A stretch of 64,000 nucleotides of DNA, from positions 62,001-126,000 of the forward strand of contig NZ_JAPJIV010000011.1 of NCBI RefSeq assembly GCF_026241895.1, given 5' to 3'. This stretch comes from Pseudomonas sp. RIT-562 (GTDB lineage Bacteria; Pseudomonadota; Gammaproteobacteria; Pseudomonadales; Pseudomonadaceae). The position numbers and the translations under genes were made by a program. Shown piece after piece: positions 9,724-18,262 of the stretch (position 1 is its first letter; each line of letters starts with the position of its first letter). The notes beneath the pieces are model-generated. The model was given only the letters and a program-made list of their open reading frames with translations. It made no database searches and had not been told where the DNA came from.

Positions 9724-10658
9724 GGGGTGAATTCCTTGTTCTTGTCGTTGCCCAGCAGATAACCGCTGGGGTTAGCTTCCAGGCGCTGGGATATGGCGCG
9801 CAAGGAGGTCAGCGTATCGCGCAGCTCACGAACGGCGGGGGCCAGTCCGTTGAGGCCCTGCATGCCATTGTTGAGTGAGTCCTGATTGCTCGAGAGCAAT
9901 GTGTTGATGGTGGCGCTGCTCTGCTCCAGGGACTTCATGGCCTGCTCGGCGCTGCCGAACATCTGCTTGCCTTGATCGTTAAGCAAGCCGTTGGCGTTGC
10001 GCATCAGCGCAGAGGTCTGTTCGAGCATGGCGCCGGCCTGTTTGCCGACCGATGCCAGTTGCTGCATGGCCTGGCGAATATCGCCACGCTGGTCGGCGAT
10101 GGTGCCAGTGGTCTGCTCCAGATGCTCCAGCGTCTTGCTGATGCGTTCGACGTTCTCCGTGGAGAACATCAGGTTGGCGTTGTGCATCAGGGTGTTCACG
10201 CCGGCCATCAAGTCATTGCTGTCGTTGAGCAAGCGGGCGATGGGCGAGGGCGACGCGACGATCACCGGCAATTTGCCGTCCTTGCCCTTCAACGTCGGGC
10301 TCTGTGGGGTGCCGCCGCTCAGTTGGATGATCGAAGTGCCGGTGATCCCGGTCAGCGCCAGCTTGGCCTGGGTGTCTTCCTTGATCGGCGTATCACCGCC
10401 CAGGCGAATTCGCGCCAGCACCCGCCGCGGGTCGTTCGGGTCCAGGCGCAGGGTTACCACGTCGCCAACCTTGATCCCGCTGTACTGCACGGCGCTACCC
10501 TTGGATAGGCCACTGACCGCCTCGTTGAAGACTATTTCGTAGTCCTTGAACTCGGTGTCAACGCTGGACTTGGCCAGCCAGAGTCCGAAGAGCAGGGCGG
10601 CTGCCACCACAATTACCGTGAACAGGCCGATCAATACGTGATGGGCTCGGGTTTCCAT
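9720..10658 (-). CDS. MCE/MlaD-family periplasmic lipid-binding protein
   Basis: A 312-aa protein anchored by one N-terminal helix (about 8-30) with a single MCE domain at about 38-118 (GLSKGSAVQYSGIKVGDV motif), followed by a long helical segment rich in Gln, Leu and Ser. The size exceeds that of MlaD (about 150-180 aa) because of this C-terminal helical part, so it is closer to the Mkl/YrbD-like subfamily with an alpha-helical tail. It likely forms a hexameric ring that carries lipid between the inner membrane ABC core and the lipoprotein. The gene starts 1 bp after the end of the ATPase gene and overlaps the lipoprotein gene. Confidence 0.93.
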   Translation of the reverse strand: METRAHHVLIGLFTVIVVAAALLFGLWLAKSSVDTEFKDYEIVFNEAVSGLSKGSAVQYSGIKVGDVVTLRLDPNDPRRVLARIRLGGDTPIKEDTQAKLALTGITGTSIIQLSGGTPQSPTLKGKDGKLPVIVASPSPIARLLNDSNDLMAGVNTLMHNANLMFSTENVERISKTLEHLEQTTGTIADQRGDIRQAMQQLASVGKQAGAMLEQTSALMRNANGLLNDQGKQMFGSAEQAMKSLEQSSATINTLLSSNQDSLNNGMQGLNGLAPAVRELRDTLTSLRAISQRLEANPSGYLLGNDKNKEFTP

Positions 10659-10659
10659 G

Positions 10660-11463
10660 TCAGACCTCGTTAAGCTGTTGGGCGGCAGTCAGTGCCGCAC
10701 GGCCGCGCGGGCCGTGGAAATATTCGTGAATCCACGCATCGTCGGTTTCCGAAACCTTGTCGATGGCATCCGCCACCAGGACTTTTTTCTGCGCCAGCAC
10801 CGCCACTCGATCGGTGATGGTATAGAGCGTGTCCAGGTCGTGGGTGACCAGGAAAACACTCAGGCCCAGCGCGTCACGCAGGGTCAGGATCAGCTGGTCG
10901 AAAGCGGCGGCGCCAATCGGATCGAGACCGGCAGTGGGCTCGTCGAGAAACAGGATGTCCGGATCCAGTGCCAACGCCCGAGCCAGTGCGGCGCGCTTGA
11001 TCATGCCGCCGGAGAGCGAGGCGGGGTACTTGTCTGCGGCAGACAGCGGCAAACCCGCCAACGCCAGCTTTACCGCAGCCAGGTGCTCGGCATCATTGCG
11101 ACTCAATCCCGCGTGCTCTATGAGGGGCAGGGCGACGTTCTCGGTCACGGTCAACGAAGAGAACAGGGCGCCTTTCTGGAACAGCACGCCAAAACGACGC
11201 TCGACCAGTGAGCGCTCGTGCTCGGGCAGGGCCGGAAGGTTCTTCCCGAAAACCTTCACCATGCCTTCGCTGGGCTGGCGCAGGCCGACGATGCTACGCA
11301 ACAACACCGATTTGCCGCTGCCTGAACCGCCGACCACGGCGAGGATTTCTCCTTTGTACAAGTCCAGGTCAAGATTCTCGTGCACGCTCTGGCTGCCGAA
11401 GCGATTGCACAGCCCACGGACTTCGATCACCGCCTCGGAGGGCGCTCGGGGTTGTCGACTCAC
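10660..11463 (-). CDS. MlaF-like ABC transporter ATP-binding protein
   Basis: Cytoplasmic ATPase that powers the MCE lipid transporter. From the GTG start at 11463 it has 267 aa with Walker A GGSGSGKS at about 45-52, the signature LSGGMIKR, Walker B ILFLDEPT and the switch His in LVTHD. The M in the signature is typical of MlaF-type ATPases. The GTG is chosen because it overlaps the permease stop as GTGA, the usual sign of translational coupling, and because the conserved domain begins about 12 residues later; a longer frame upstream would overlap the permease gene by more than 250 bp. Confidence 0.94.
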   Translation of the reverse strand: MSRQPRAPSEAVIEVRGLCNRFGSQSVHENLDLDLYKGEILAVVGGSGSGKSVLLRSIVGLRQPSEGMVKVFGKNLPALPEHERSLVERRFGVLFQKGALFSSLTVTENVALPLIEHAGLSRNDAEHLAAVKLALAGLPLSAADKYPASLSGGMIKRAALARALALDPDILFLDEPTAGLDPIGAAAFDQLILTLRDALGLSVFLVTHDLDTLYTITDRVAVLAQKKVLVADAIDKVSETDDAWIHEYFHGPRGRAALTAAQQLNEV

Positions 11464-12608
11464 CAGCCCATCTCCATGAAAAACAGCGCGGCCACGGCGT
11501 CGAGCACGATCACCACAAAAATCGACTGGACTACGCTCGACGTGGTGTGGGCGCCAACTGATTCGGCGCTGCCGCTGACCTTGAAGCCCTCGAGACACCC
11601 GATGGCGGCAATCAGGAAGGCGAAAATCGGCGCTTTGACGATCCCCACCAGGAAATGCTGGACGCCAATGTCTGATTGCAACAGCGAAAGGAACATCGCC
11701 GGCGAGATATCCAGCGACACCGCACACACCACGCCGCCGCCAATGATCCCGGAGAGCATCGCCAGGAACGTCAGCATCGGCAGTGCCACCAGCAGCGCCA
11801 GTACTCGCGGCACTACCAGCAACTCCATGGGGTCCAGGCCCAGGGTGCGGATGGCGTCGATTTCTTCGTTGGCCTTCATCGAGCCTATCTGGGCGGTGAA
11901 AGCGCTGGCGGTGCGGCCAGCCATCAGGATCGCGGTGAGCAATACACCGAATTCGCGCAGGAAAGAGAACGCCACCAGGTCCACGGTGAAGATACTTGCA
12001 CCAAAACTCGCCAGCACCGTTGCCCCGAGGAAGGCCACCACGGCGCCCACCAGGAACGTCAGCAGGGCAACGATCGGCGCAGCATCCAGCCCGGTCTGTT
12101 CGATGTGCGCGACCATTGGCGTGAGGCGCCAGCGCTTGGGGCGAAACAGGTTGCGGGCGATGGTTTCCAGGATCAGGCCGACAAAGCCGAGCAGCTGCAA
12201 CGTGTCTTGCCAGACCGCATCCACCGCGCGCCCGATGCGGGTCAGCAGCAGGATGCCGACGCCGACTTCCGCCTCCTTGATCGGCACGCAGAAATCGGTC
12301 ATCGAGCAGTAGACGGTTTGCAGCAGTGCGCGATCAGCGCCGGACAAAGTGCAATCCGGATGTTCAGCGGACCGGCCAAGACGCTCGGAGCCCAGCAACT
12401 CCACCAGCAACGAGGCGCCGGCGGTATCGAGGGCGCCCAGGCCGTTGAGGTCGATGTGGGTGTTGTCGTCGTACTGGCCACGAATGGTTTCACTCAGGCC
12501 CTTGAGGTCGGCGTAATGGGCAAGCGTCCAGTCACCCGTAACCCGCAACTGTGCGGGAGAGTGAGAGGTGTCCAGTTGGGCATTGCCGGCCGTTGTACTG
12601 CTGGTCAT
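11460..12608 (-). CDS. MlaE-like ABC permease with N-terminal STAS domain
   Basis: Inner-membrane core of the lipid transporter. The first ~110 residues are a STAS domain (IDLNGLGALDTAGASLLVELL), equivalent to a separate MlaB protein, fused to an MlaE-type permease with about five helices containing the conserved GSMKANEEIDAIRTLGLDP motif. The STAS-MlaE fusion replaces the separate mlaB and mlaE genes of the canonical mla operon, so this is a second, distinct MCE system. An ATG at 12617 is also possible; I prefer the ATG at 12608, which has GGAG three bases before it. First gene of the four-gene operon. Confidence 0.93.
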   Translation of the reverse strand: MTSSTTAGNAQLDTSHSPAQLRVTGDWTLAHYADLKGLSETIRGQYDDNTHIDLNGLGALDTAGASLLVELLGSERLGRSAEHPDCTLSGADRALLQTVYCSMTDFCVPIKEAEVGVGILLLTRIGRAVDAVWQDTLQLLGFVGLILETIARNLFRPKRWRLTPMVAHIEQTGLDAAPIVALLTFLVGAVVAFLGATVLASFGASIFTVDLVAFSFLREFGVLLTAILMAGRTASAFTAQIGSMKANEEIDAIRTLGLDPMELLVVPRVLALLVALPMLTFLAMLSGIIGGGVVCAVSLDISPAMFLSLLQSDIGVQHFLVGIVKAPIFAFLIAAIGCLEGFKVSGSAESVGAHTTSSVVQSIFVVIVLDAVAALFFMEMGW

Positions 12609-12662
12609 AAGCTCCATGCTTGATCGGCTGAAAAACTGTGGTACGTAATATCACGAAGCGTA

Positions 12663-13691
12663 TTACTTTTCTTTGATCGGTGTGCTGTCTGTGATCTTGA
12701 AGCGCAGCACACCAATCAACTGGCCATCCTCGGTGAGCACACGCACCTGCCAGTTGCCGGCCGGGTTGCCCGGGAAGTTCTGCTTGTGGGTCCACGCGCG
12801 ATAGCCTTCCTTGCGCCCGCCGTGGATATCCAGGGGAATTCGATCCACTTCTTTGCCGTTGAACTGCCACACGTGGTAGATCCGCTCGTCCAGCCCGCGC
12901 GGCGCGTTGATTGCGGTGTAGGCATACAGCCCACCACCGCTAATCTGCTGGGCCGTCACTTCGTCCAGGCTGTCACCTGGCGTGCGGTCCTGCATTTGCG
13001 TGCTGATGGCCACTTCGGTCATCCACAGCGTCGCCGGCGGTACCCAGGAACGCAGCACCCAACCGACGCCGCCGATGCCCACGGTAATGCTCAGGATCGC
13101 TAACGCGTTGCGCACGGTGCGAATGGGGAAAATCGATGCCAGGCTGGGGAACGACAGCACCACGGAGATGCCCAGCGCCAGCTTGAAACTCTGGGCCGTG
13201 GTCAAGTGCAGGATGACGGGCAGGGCGGTCAGCAGCGCGGCAAACAATGTCAGCGTATGCAGGGCCAGGAACGCCCAGCGGCGCGGTGCCAGCCACTTGT
13301 AGTAGAGCGGGTCGATAATTGATATCAGCGCCGCGACACACAGCAGGCCGGTGAAAAACAACTGCCCGCTGTTCCAGGTCGTGGTGATGAAAAAGAATGG
13401 CAGGACGAAGAACAGGCTTTCCTGGTGGATCATCTGCGTGGCGTAGCGCAGCAACGGCTGGGGAATCTCGCGCTTGAAGATCCTGGCGAACAGCTTGGTC
13501 AGGCTGTTTTCCAGCATCAACCAGATCCAGCTGAGCACCATGATGATGGTGATCCAGGTCGCCAGGCCTTGCTGGCGATCGACCAGTATGAAGCTGCCGA
13601 CCCCGGAGATGAATCCACCGAGCGCGATGACCCCGGGATAGCGCTTCATCAATTCCAGTATGCGCTGCACGTATAGGGTCAGATTTGGCAT
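12663..13691 (-). CDS. DUF5924/DUF2914 membrane protein
   Basis: A 342-aa protein of unknown function. The first ~215 residues form six or seven hydrophobic helices, and the last ~110 residues form a soluble beta-rich domain (VWQFNGKEVDRIPLDIHGGRKEGYRAWTHK) that matches my memory of DUF2914. The C-terminal domain is thought to face the periplasm; no catalytic motif is visible. It lies 54 bp upstream of the MCE operon on the same strand, so cotranscription is possible but there is no overlap. The start ATG at 13691 begins a charged amphipathic stretch. Confidence 0.8.
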   Translation of the reverse strand: MPNLTLYVQRILELMKRYPGVIALGGFISGVGSFILVDRQQGLATWITIIMVLSWIWLMLENSLTKLFARIFKREIPQPLLRYATQMIHQESLFFVLPFFFITTTWNSGQLFFTGLLCVAALISIIDPLYYKWLAPRRWAFLALHTLTLFAALLTALPVILHLTTAQSFKLALGISVVLSFPSLASIFPIRTVRNALAILSITVGIGGVGWVLRSWVPPATLWMTEVAISTQMQDRTPGDSLDEVTAQQISGGGLYAYTAINAPRGLDERIYHVWQFNGKEVDRIPLDIHGGRKEGYRAWTHKQNFPGNPAGNWQVRVLTEDGQLIGVLRFKITDSTPIKEK

Positions 13692-13857
13692 TCGGCGGTT
13701 CGCACTAGTCGTAGGAAAAATCCTCGACAGATTACCGCCCGGGGGGGCGGTGTGGCGAGGGGCTGCCTTTTAAACAAAAAACCTTTTCGAACCTGCCGGC
13801 GGCTGCAATACAACACCCTTCACGAACTCGCCGAAGACTGCAAACACACCACCTTTG

Positions 13858-13984
13858 TAGCAGCTGCCGAAGGCTGCGTTCGGCTGCGAAGCAGTCGTAA
13901 ACCTTTCACCTCGGTACACGAGGAAAAGTGACGATACCGATTTACGACTGCTGCGCAGCCGAACGCAGCCTTCGGCAGCTGCTA
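13858..13984. repeat. Long inverted repeat overlapping the M16 peptidase stop codon
   Basis: Two inverted ~45-bp arms, starting GTAGCAGCTGCCGAAGGCTG at 13858 and ending with its complement at 13984, with one or two mismatches and a ~37-bp spacer. Each arm is itself partly palindromic (GCTGCG...CGCAGC). The right arm includes the TAG stop of the M16 peptidase gene. It differs in sequence from the GGAGC/GCTCC REP units elsewhere in the window, so it belongs to another repeat family. Confidence 0.8.
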
Positions 13985-15358
13985 CGCCTTGCGGTATATG
14001 CGCCACGCCAATAAACCAAGCACCAGCAAAGCCAACACCCCGGCAATCAACCAGATCAACTCATCATCACTGATCAACGGTTTTTCTATCCGCAGATACC
14101 CCGGCTGCAACAGCAAGGCGCGCATGGCCTGGTTGGCTTCCTCCAGGGAGACACCCTGCAGGTCCCTTGCCGGGTCGGCAAAACGACCGTTCTGGAAATT
14201 TCCCAGCGCGCCCCAGTAATAATCGGCCAACGCACTATTGCCCTGCACGGCCCAGGCCTGGCGGGCAATGGCCGCCTGTTTGAGGCGGTTGAAAGTTTCG
14301 ACATTGAGACCGTCCTTGAGCAGGCCGGCCTTGAGTTCTTCCAGGACCTGCTTGGCTTGGGGCAGGTCATCACGCTCCAGATCGGCGTTCAGGCTCATGA
14401 AACCAACCCCACCGAACACCTCGCGCTCGGCCGAGGGCCCGTAGGACAAACTGTGAGCCAGACGCATCTTGCGGTAGAGCGCCCAGTCCAGGTAGTCCTT
14501 GAGCAAATCGAAAGTCTCGTCGTGCTGGTCCTCCAATACCGGTTCCGGCACCAGCCAGTGCAGCTTCGCGCCGTTACCAACCAGGCCATGGCTCAAGGTG
14601 CGCTCGTGAGCCGCCGTGGCCTTGATTTCCGGTAGGGGCGGGTGGTCGGTCGGGTCGACCGCTTCGAGCTCGCCATAGGCCCGCTCCAGGTAAGCTGGCA
14701 GCAGCCGATCAAGGTCACCCACCACGATCAGCGTCATGTTGTTGGGGGCATACCAGGCGTTGCGCACATCCTCGAGCTGTTCGCGGGTGAGGTAATCAAC
14801 CTGGGCGCGCTCAGGGCACTTCAGGCCCAGCTCAACCGCCAGCTGATTACTCGCCGTGTGGCCGAGGTCCTGGCGATCGAGCCAGCGCTGCAGGTGCGAG
14901 TAGTGTCCGCCGTCCTCACGCTCGACTACCTGTTTGGCCGCATTGATCGCGTTGTCGTCGAAGCGGGTTTGGGTCAACAGGGCCAGCAGCAGGTCGAGCA
15001 CTTTGCGCTGGTTTTTCGCCGGAGCTTCGATGACGAAGGTGGTGTCGGCATTGCTGGTGTAGGCATTCCATTCCCCGCCCAAGGCCTGCATACGCTCTTC
15101 CAGGCCGCCTTCGCCGGTGGCGTCGATGCCACTGAACAAAAGATGCTCGAGCAGATGCGGCAGCTCTTTGTCGGCGCAACTGAAATCATCCAGCCCGACG
15201 CCCACTACCAGGCGAATCGCCACATGCCCGCGGTCCATGCCGGGCTTGAGCAGCAATTGCAGGCCATTGGGCAGCGTATATCCCTCGACCTGGAAGCGAT
15301 CCAGGGCAAACGAAGGCAACGCGCCAAGCAGTAGACAGGCAAACAACAGGCAACGCAT
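13982..15358 (-). CDS. M16-family zinc metallopeptidase with C-terminal membrane anchor
   Basis: A 458-aa exported protein: signal peptide MRCLLFACLLLGALPSFA, an M16 peptidase domain with the inverted zinc motif HLLEH at about residues 75-79 and the downstream Glu in the NAAKQVVERE segment, a second inactive M16 half, and a hydrophobic C-terminal helix ending in basic residues (WRIYRKA). The layout means the catalytic domain is periplasmic and tethered to the inner membrane. The start at 15358 is preceded by GGAAG at seven bases; upstream in-frame ATGs lack a site and run into a REP element. Substrate unknown. Confidence 0.88.
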   Translation of the reverse strand: MRCLLFACLLLGALPSFALDRFQVEGYTLPNGLQLLLKPGMDRGHVAIRLVVGVGLDDFSCADKELPHLLEHLLFSGIDATGEGGLEERMQALGGEWNAYTSNADTTFVIEAPAKNQRKVLDLLLALLTQTRFDDNAINAAKQVVEREDGGHYSHLQRWLDRQDLGHTASNQLAVELGLKCPERAQVDYLTREQLEDVRNAWYAPNNMTLIVVGDLDRLLPAYLERAYGELEAVDPTDHPPLPEIKATAAHERTLSHGLVGNGAKLHWLVPEPVLEDQHDETFDLLKDYLDWALYRKMRLAHSLSYGPSAEREVFGGVGFMSLNADLERDDLPQAKQVLEELKAGLLKDGLNVETFNRLKQAAIARQAWAVQGNSALADYYWGALGNFQNGRFADPARDLQGVSLEEANQAMRALLLQPGYLRIEKPLISDDELIWLIAGVLALLVLGLLAWRIYRKA

Positions 15359-15411
15359 AACGAGCTTCCAGGCAACCAATCGGAGATCCATGTCGCTGTC
15401 CAGGTAGCCAG

Positions 15412-15484
15412 TCGCGAGCAGGCTCCCTCCCACAGGGATCCTGTGAACTCCACAAATCAACTGTAGGAGTGAGCCTGCTCGCGA
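15412..15484. repeat. REP-type inverted repeat
   Basis: TCGCGAGCAGGCTCCCTCCC and, in inverted orientation, GTAGGAGTGAGCCTGCTCGC, separated by about 27 bp. Same family as the units at 7561 and 29189. It lies between the M16 and Na/Pi transporter genes. Confidence 0.85.
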
Positions 15485-15534
15485 TTAACCATCAGGCCGA
15501 ACCAATGTTACTGACTCACCACTGTGTCAGACGT

Positions 15535-17193
15535 TCAAGGCGAATGTGTGATGTCTGCCAAATCGTCCACCGCCAGCGCACCCGTGTCGGCGGTTTCGAG
15601 CACCGCGTAGGCGCTGCTGCAAAACAGTGAGTTCAGGCGCTTCATGTCGGCAATCAGCTCCAGATGCAAGGAACTGGTTTCGATGCTTTGGACGATCTTG
15701 CGCTGCAACCGGCTCACATGTGCATGCGCCAGGCGCCGTTCCTGCGCGCGAAAGCGACGTTTCTCACGCAATAACTGCCGCGCGCTTTCCTTGTCGGAAC
15801 TGAGAAATACCGATAATCCGAGACGCAAGTTGGAAATCAGCTGGCTGTGCAGCCCCGCCAATTCTTCAAGGCCGACTTCGGAAAACGACCGGCGCTGCGA
15901 AGTCTTTTGCTGCTGAACCTTGCGCAGCATGCGCTCGATCAGGTCGCTGGCGAGTTTGAGGTTGATCGCCAACTCAATGGTCTCCGCCCAGCGTCGACTG
16001 TCCTGTTCGCTCAAGTCCTCACGGGGCATTTGCGCCAGGTACAGCTTGATGGCGCTGTAAAGCGCTTCAACATCATCGGTCAGGCGGCGCATCTCCTGAG
16101 TCACGGCAGTCTGCTTGCCGTGCAGCACATCCAGCATGGCTTCGAGCATGTTATCGATCAGGTCGCCAATGCGCAGGGTTTCCCGCGCCGCATTGGCCAG
16201 CGCCAGGCTGGGGGTGACCAACGCGGTAGGATCGAGGTGGCGCGGCTTGGCCATGCCATTGATCTCCGGGCGTTCCGGCAGCAACCAGGCACACAGCCGG
16301 GCCATCGGCCCTACGCTAGGCAGCAGGATCAGGCAACGCACGGTGTTGTAGAGCAAATGGAAACCGATGACCATTTCCTGTGGGCTGAAGTCGAGGCTGT
16401 CGATCCAGTGCACCAACGGGTCAAGTACCGGAATGATCAGCAACAGCCCGATCAATTTGTACAACAGGCTCCCGAGCGCCACCTGCCGACCTGCGGCGTT
16501 TTGCATGCTGGTGCTGAGGAAGGCCAACACACCGCTGCCGATGTTCGCGCCAATCACCAGGCCGATGGCCACTGGCAGACTGATCACTCCCGCACCGGCG
16601 AGGGTAGCGGTCAGCAAGACCGCGGCGAGGCTGGAATAGGAGATCATCGCGAACAGCGCGCCGACCAGGGCATCGAGCAGGATATCGCCGGTCAGCGAGG
16701 CGAAAATCACCTTCACGCCCTGGGCCTGGGTGATCGGCGCGGCCGATTCGACGATCAATTGCAGCGCCAGAATGATCAAGCCCAGGCCGATGCTGACCCG
16801 CCCCATCTGCCCAAGGCGCGTCTGCTTGCGGGACAGGAAGAAGATCACCCCGAGGAAAATCAACAACGGCGACAACCAGGACAGGTCGAACGTCAGCACC
16901 CGAGCCATCAGCGCTGTGCCAACGTCCGCGCCGAGCATGGTCGCCAGCGCCGGTGTCAGCGCCATCAGGCCCTGACCGACAAACGAAGTGACGAGCATGG
17001 CCGTAGCGTTACTGCTCTGGACCATGGCGGTCACAACGATGCCGGAGATAAACGCCAGCCAGCGCCTGGACATGTTCTGGCCAATCACATGGCGCAGATT
17101 GGAACCGTAGACCCGCAGGATGCCGGTTCGGACGATGTGCGTGCCCCAGATCAGCAAGGCCACGGCAGATAACAAATTGAGCAGGGTGAGCAT
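15535..17193 (-). CDS. Na/Pi cotransporter family protein with PhoU-like domain
   Basis: A 552-aa protein of the NptA/YjbB type. The N-terminal ~310 residues have eight or so helices and the paired QSS motif of the family (MVQSSNATA near residue 58; the second repeat reads SYSSLAAV). The C-terminal ~200 residues are helical and PhoU-like. The family moves phosphate with sodium; E. coli YjbB mainly exports it, so direction here is not certain. The ATG at 17193 begins the first hydrophobic helix directly. Regulation is not evident from the upstream sequence. Confidence 0.9.
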   Translation of the reverse strand: MLTLLNLLSAVALLIWGTHIVRTGILRVYGSNLRHVIGQNMSRRWLAFISGIVVTAMVQSSNATAMLVTSFVGQGLMALTPALATMLGADVGTALMARVLTFDLSWLSPLLIFLGVIFFLSRKQTRLGQMGRVSIGLGLIILALQLIVESAAPITQAQGVKVIFASLTGDILLDALVGALFAMISYSSLAAVLLTATLAGAGVISLPVAIGLVIGANIGSGVLAFLSTSMQNAAGRQVALGSLLYKLIGLLLIIPVLDPLVHWIDSLDFSPQEMVIGFHLLYNTVRCLILLPSVGPMARLCAWLLPERPEINGMAKPRHLDPTALVTPSLALANAARETLRIGDLIDNMLEAMLDVLHGKQTAVTQEMRRLTDDVEALYSAIKLYLAQMPREDLSEQDSRRWAETIELAINLKLASDLIERMLRKVQQQKTSQRRSFSEVGLEELAGLHSQLISNLRLGLSVFLSSDKESARQLLREKRRFRAQERRLAHAHVSRLQRKIVQSIETSSLHLELIADMKRLNSLFCSSAYAVLETADTGALAVDDLADITHSP

Positions 17194-17362
17194 AAGGGCC
17201 CCCTGTGGTGGTAGCGCCCCAAAGGAGCAAGTTGACGGTGCCGCGCGTTTTTCTACGTTCTGTACTTAAGCTGTAGTTGGCTAACGGTCTGCGCGCCAGC
17301 ATCGCATAGCTAAAGAGGTGATTGAAACAAAAGTGTCATAAAAACAGCTGGATGGAAAATAA

Positions 17363-17386
17363 AATGGGGACCCTGAGGTCCCCATT
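17363..17386. terminator. Hairpin terminator after terC-type gene
   Basis: Ten-base perfect stem (AATGGGGACC) with a CTGA loop, flanked by A-rich sequence on the left, which reads as a T-run on the minus strand. It lies 23 bp after the stop of the TerC gene. Confidence 0.85.
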
Positions 17387-17408
17387 CATTTCCAGCCGAC
17401 TGCCGATA

Positions 17409-18176
17409 TTACTGGCCAGGAATGTCCTTGCGCAGTTTCACCGGGTCCTGCTGCTTGCGTTTTCTTGCCATCGCGGTGCGCATCTTGATGTTGAACGCTT
17501 CGACCGCCAGCGAGAACGCCATGGCGAAGTAGACGTAGCCTTTTGGTACGTGAACTTCGAACGACTCGGCGATCAACACGGTGCCGACCACTAGCAGGAA
17601 GGACAGCGCCAGCATTTTCAACGACGGATGCTTGTCGATGAACGAGCTGATGGTGCCGGCCGCCAACATCATCACCAGTACCGCCACCACAATGGCCGCG
17701 ACCATGACCGGCACATGGGAAACCATGCCGACTGCCGTGATCACCGAATCCAGGGAGAACACGATGTCGATGATCGCGATCTGGATGATGGTGTACAGGA
17801 AGTTGCCGCCCTTGCCGGTAGGCTCTTCACCGGTCTCATCTTCGCCTTCCAGCGCGTGGTACATCTCTTGCGAGCTTTTCCACAGCAGGAACAGGCCACC
17901 GAAGAACAGGATCAGGTCACGTCCGGAAATGCCCTGGCCGAAGACCTCGAACAGATCGGCAGTGAGCTGCATGACCCAGGTGATCGACAGCAACAACAGG
18001 ATTCGGGTGACCATGGCCAGCGCCAGGCCGAAGATCCGGGTGCGCGCCTGCATGTGCTTGGGCATGCGGCTGACCAGGATCGAAATCATGATGATGTTAT
18101 CGATACCCAGGACGATTTCCAGGGCGGTCAGGGTAAAGAAGGCAACCCAGATTTCAGGGTTGGTCAGCCATTCCAT
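17409..18176 (-). CDS. TerC-family integral membrane protein
   Basis: A 255-aa polytopic protein of the TerC/YoaE family with seven or so helices and the two conserved acidic motifs, LGIDNIIM at about 24-31 and FSLDSVITAVGM in the second half, which are implicated in metal ion transport. Relatives export manganese or help metallate exported proteins; the role here is not tested. No yybP-ykoY-type riboswitch is visible: only 86 bp separate it from the citrate transporter gene upstream on the same strand, and the sequence there is unremarkable. Confidence 0.92.
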   Translation of the reverse strand: MEWLTNPEIWVAFFTLTALEIVLGIDNIIMISILVSRMPKHMQARTRIFGLALAMVTRILLLLSITWVMQLTADLFEVFGQGISGRDLILFFGGLFLLWKSSQEMYHALEGEDETGEEPTGKGGNFLYTIIQIAIIDIVFSLDSVITAVGMVSHVPVMVAAIVVAVLVMMLAAGTISSFIDKHPSLKMLALSFLLVVGTVLIAESFEVHVPKGYVYFAMAFSLAVEAFNIKMRTAMARKRKQQDPVKLRKDIPGQ

Positions 18177-18262
18177 GTGTATTCCTTTGAGCGAGTGTTT
18201 AAACCACGAAGGGCCCGGGCTTCAATCAACAAAGCCTGGACCCGTCATGGTGAGTCTTGGGC

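Noticed and set aside
15847-17172. 441-aa plus-strand open frame across the Na/Pi cotransporter
   Set aside because: Antisense to a well-supported membrane protein; Gln/His/Arg-rich sequence typical of such shadows.
17409-18262. Possible manganese-sensing yybP-ykoY riboswitch before the TerC gene
   Set aside because: Looked for because TerC genes often have one; only 86 bp are present upstream and they lack the expected conserved loops.
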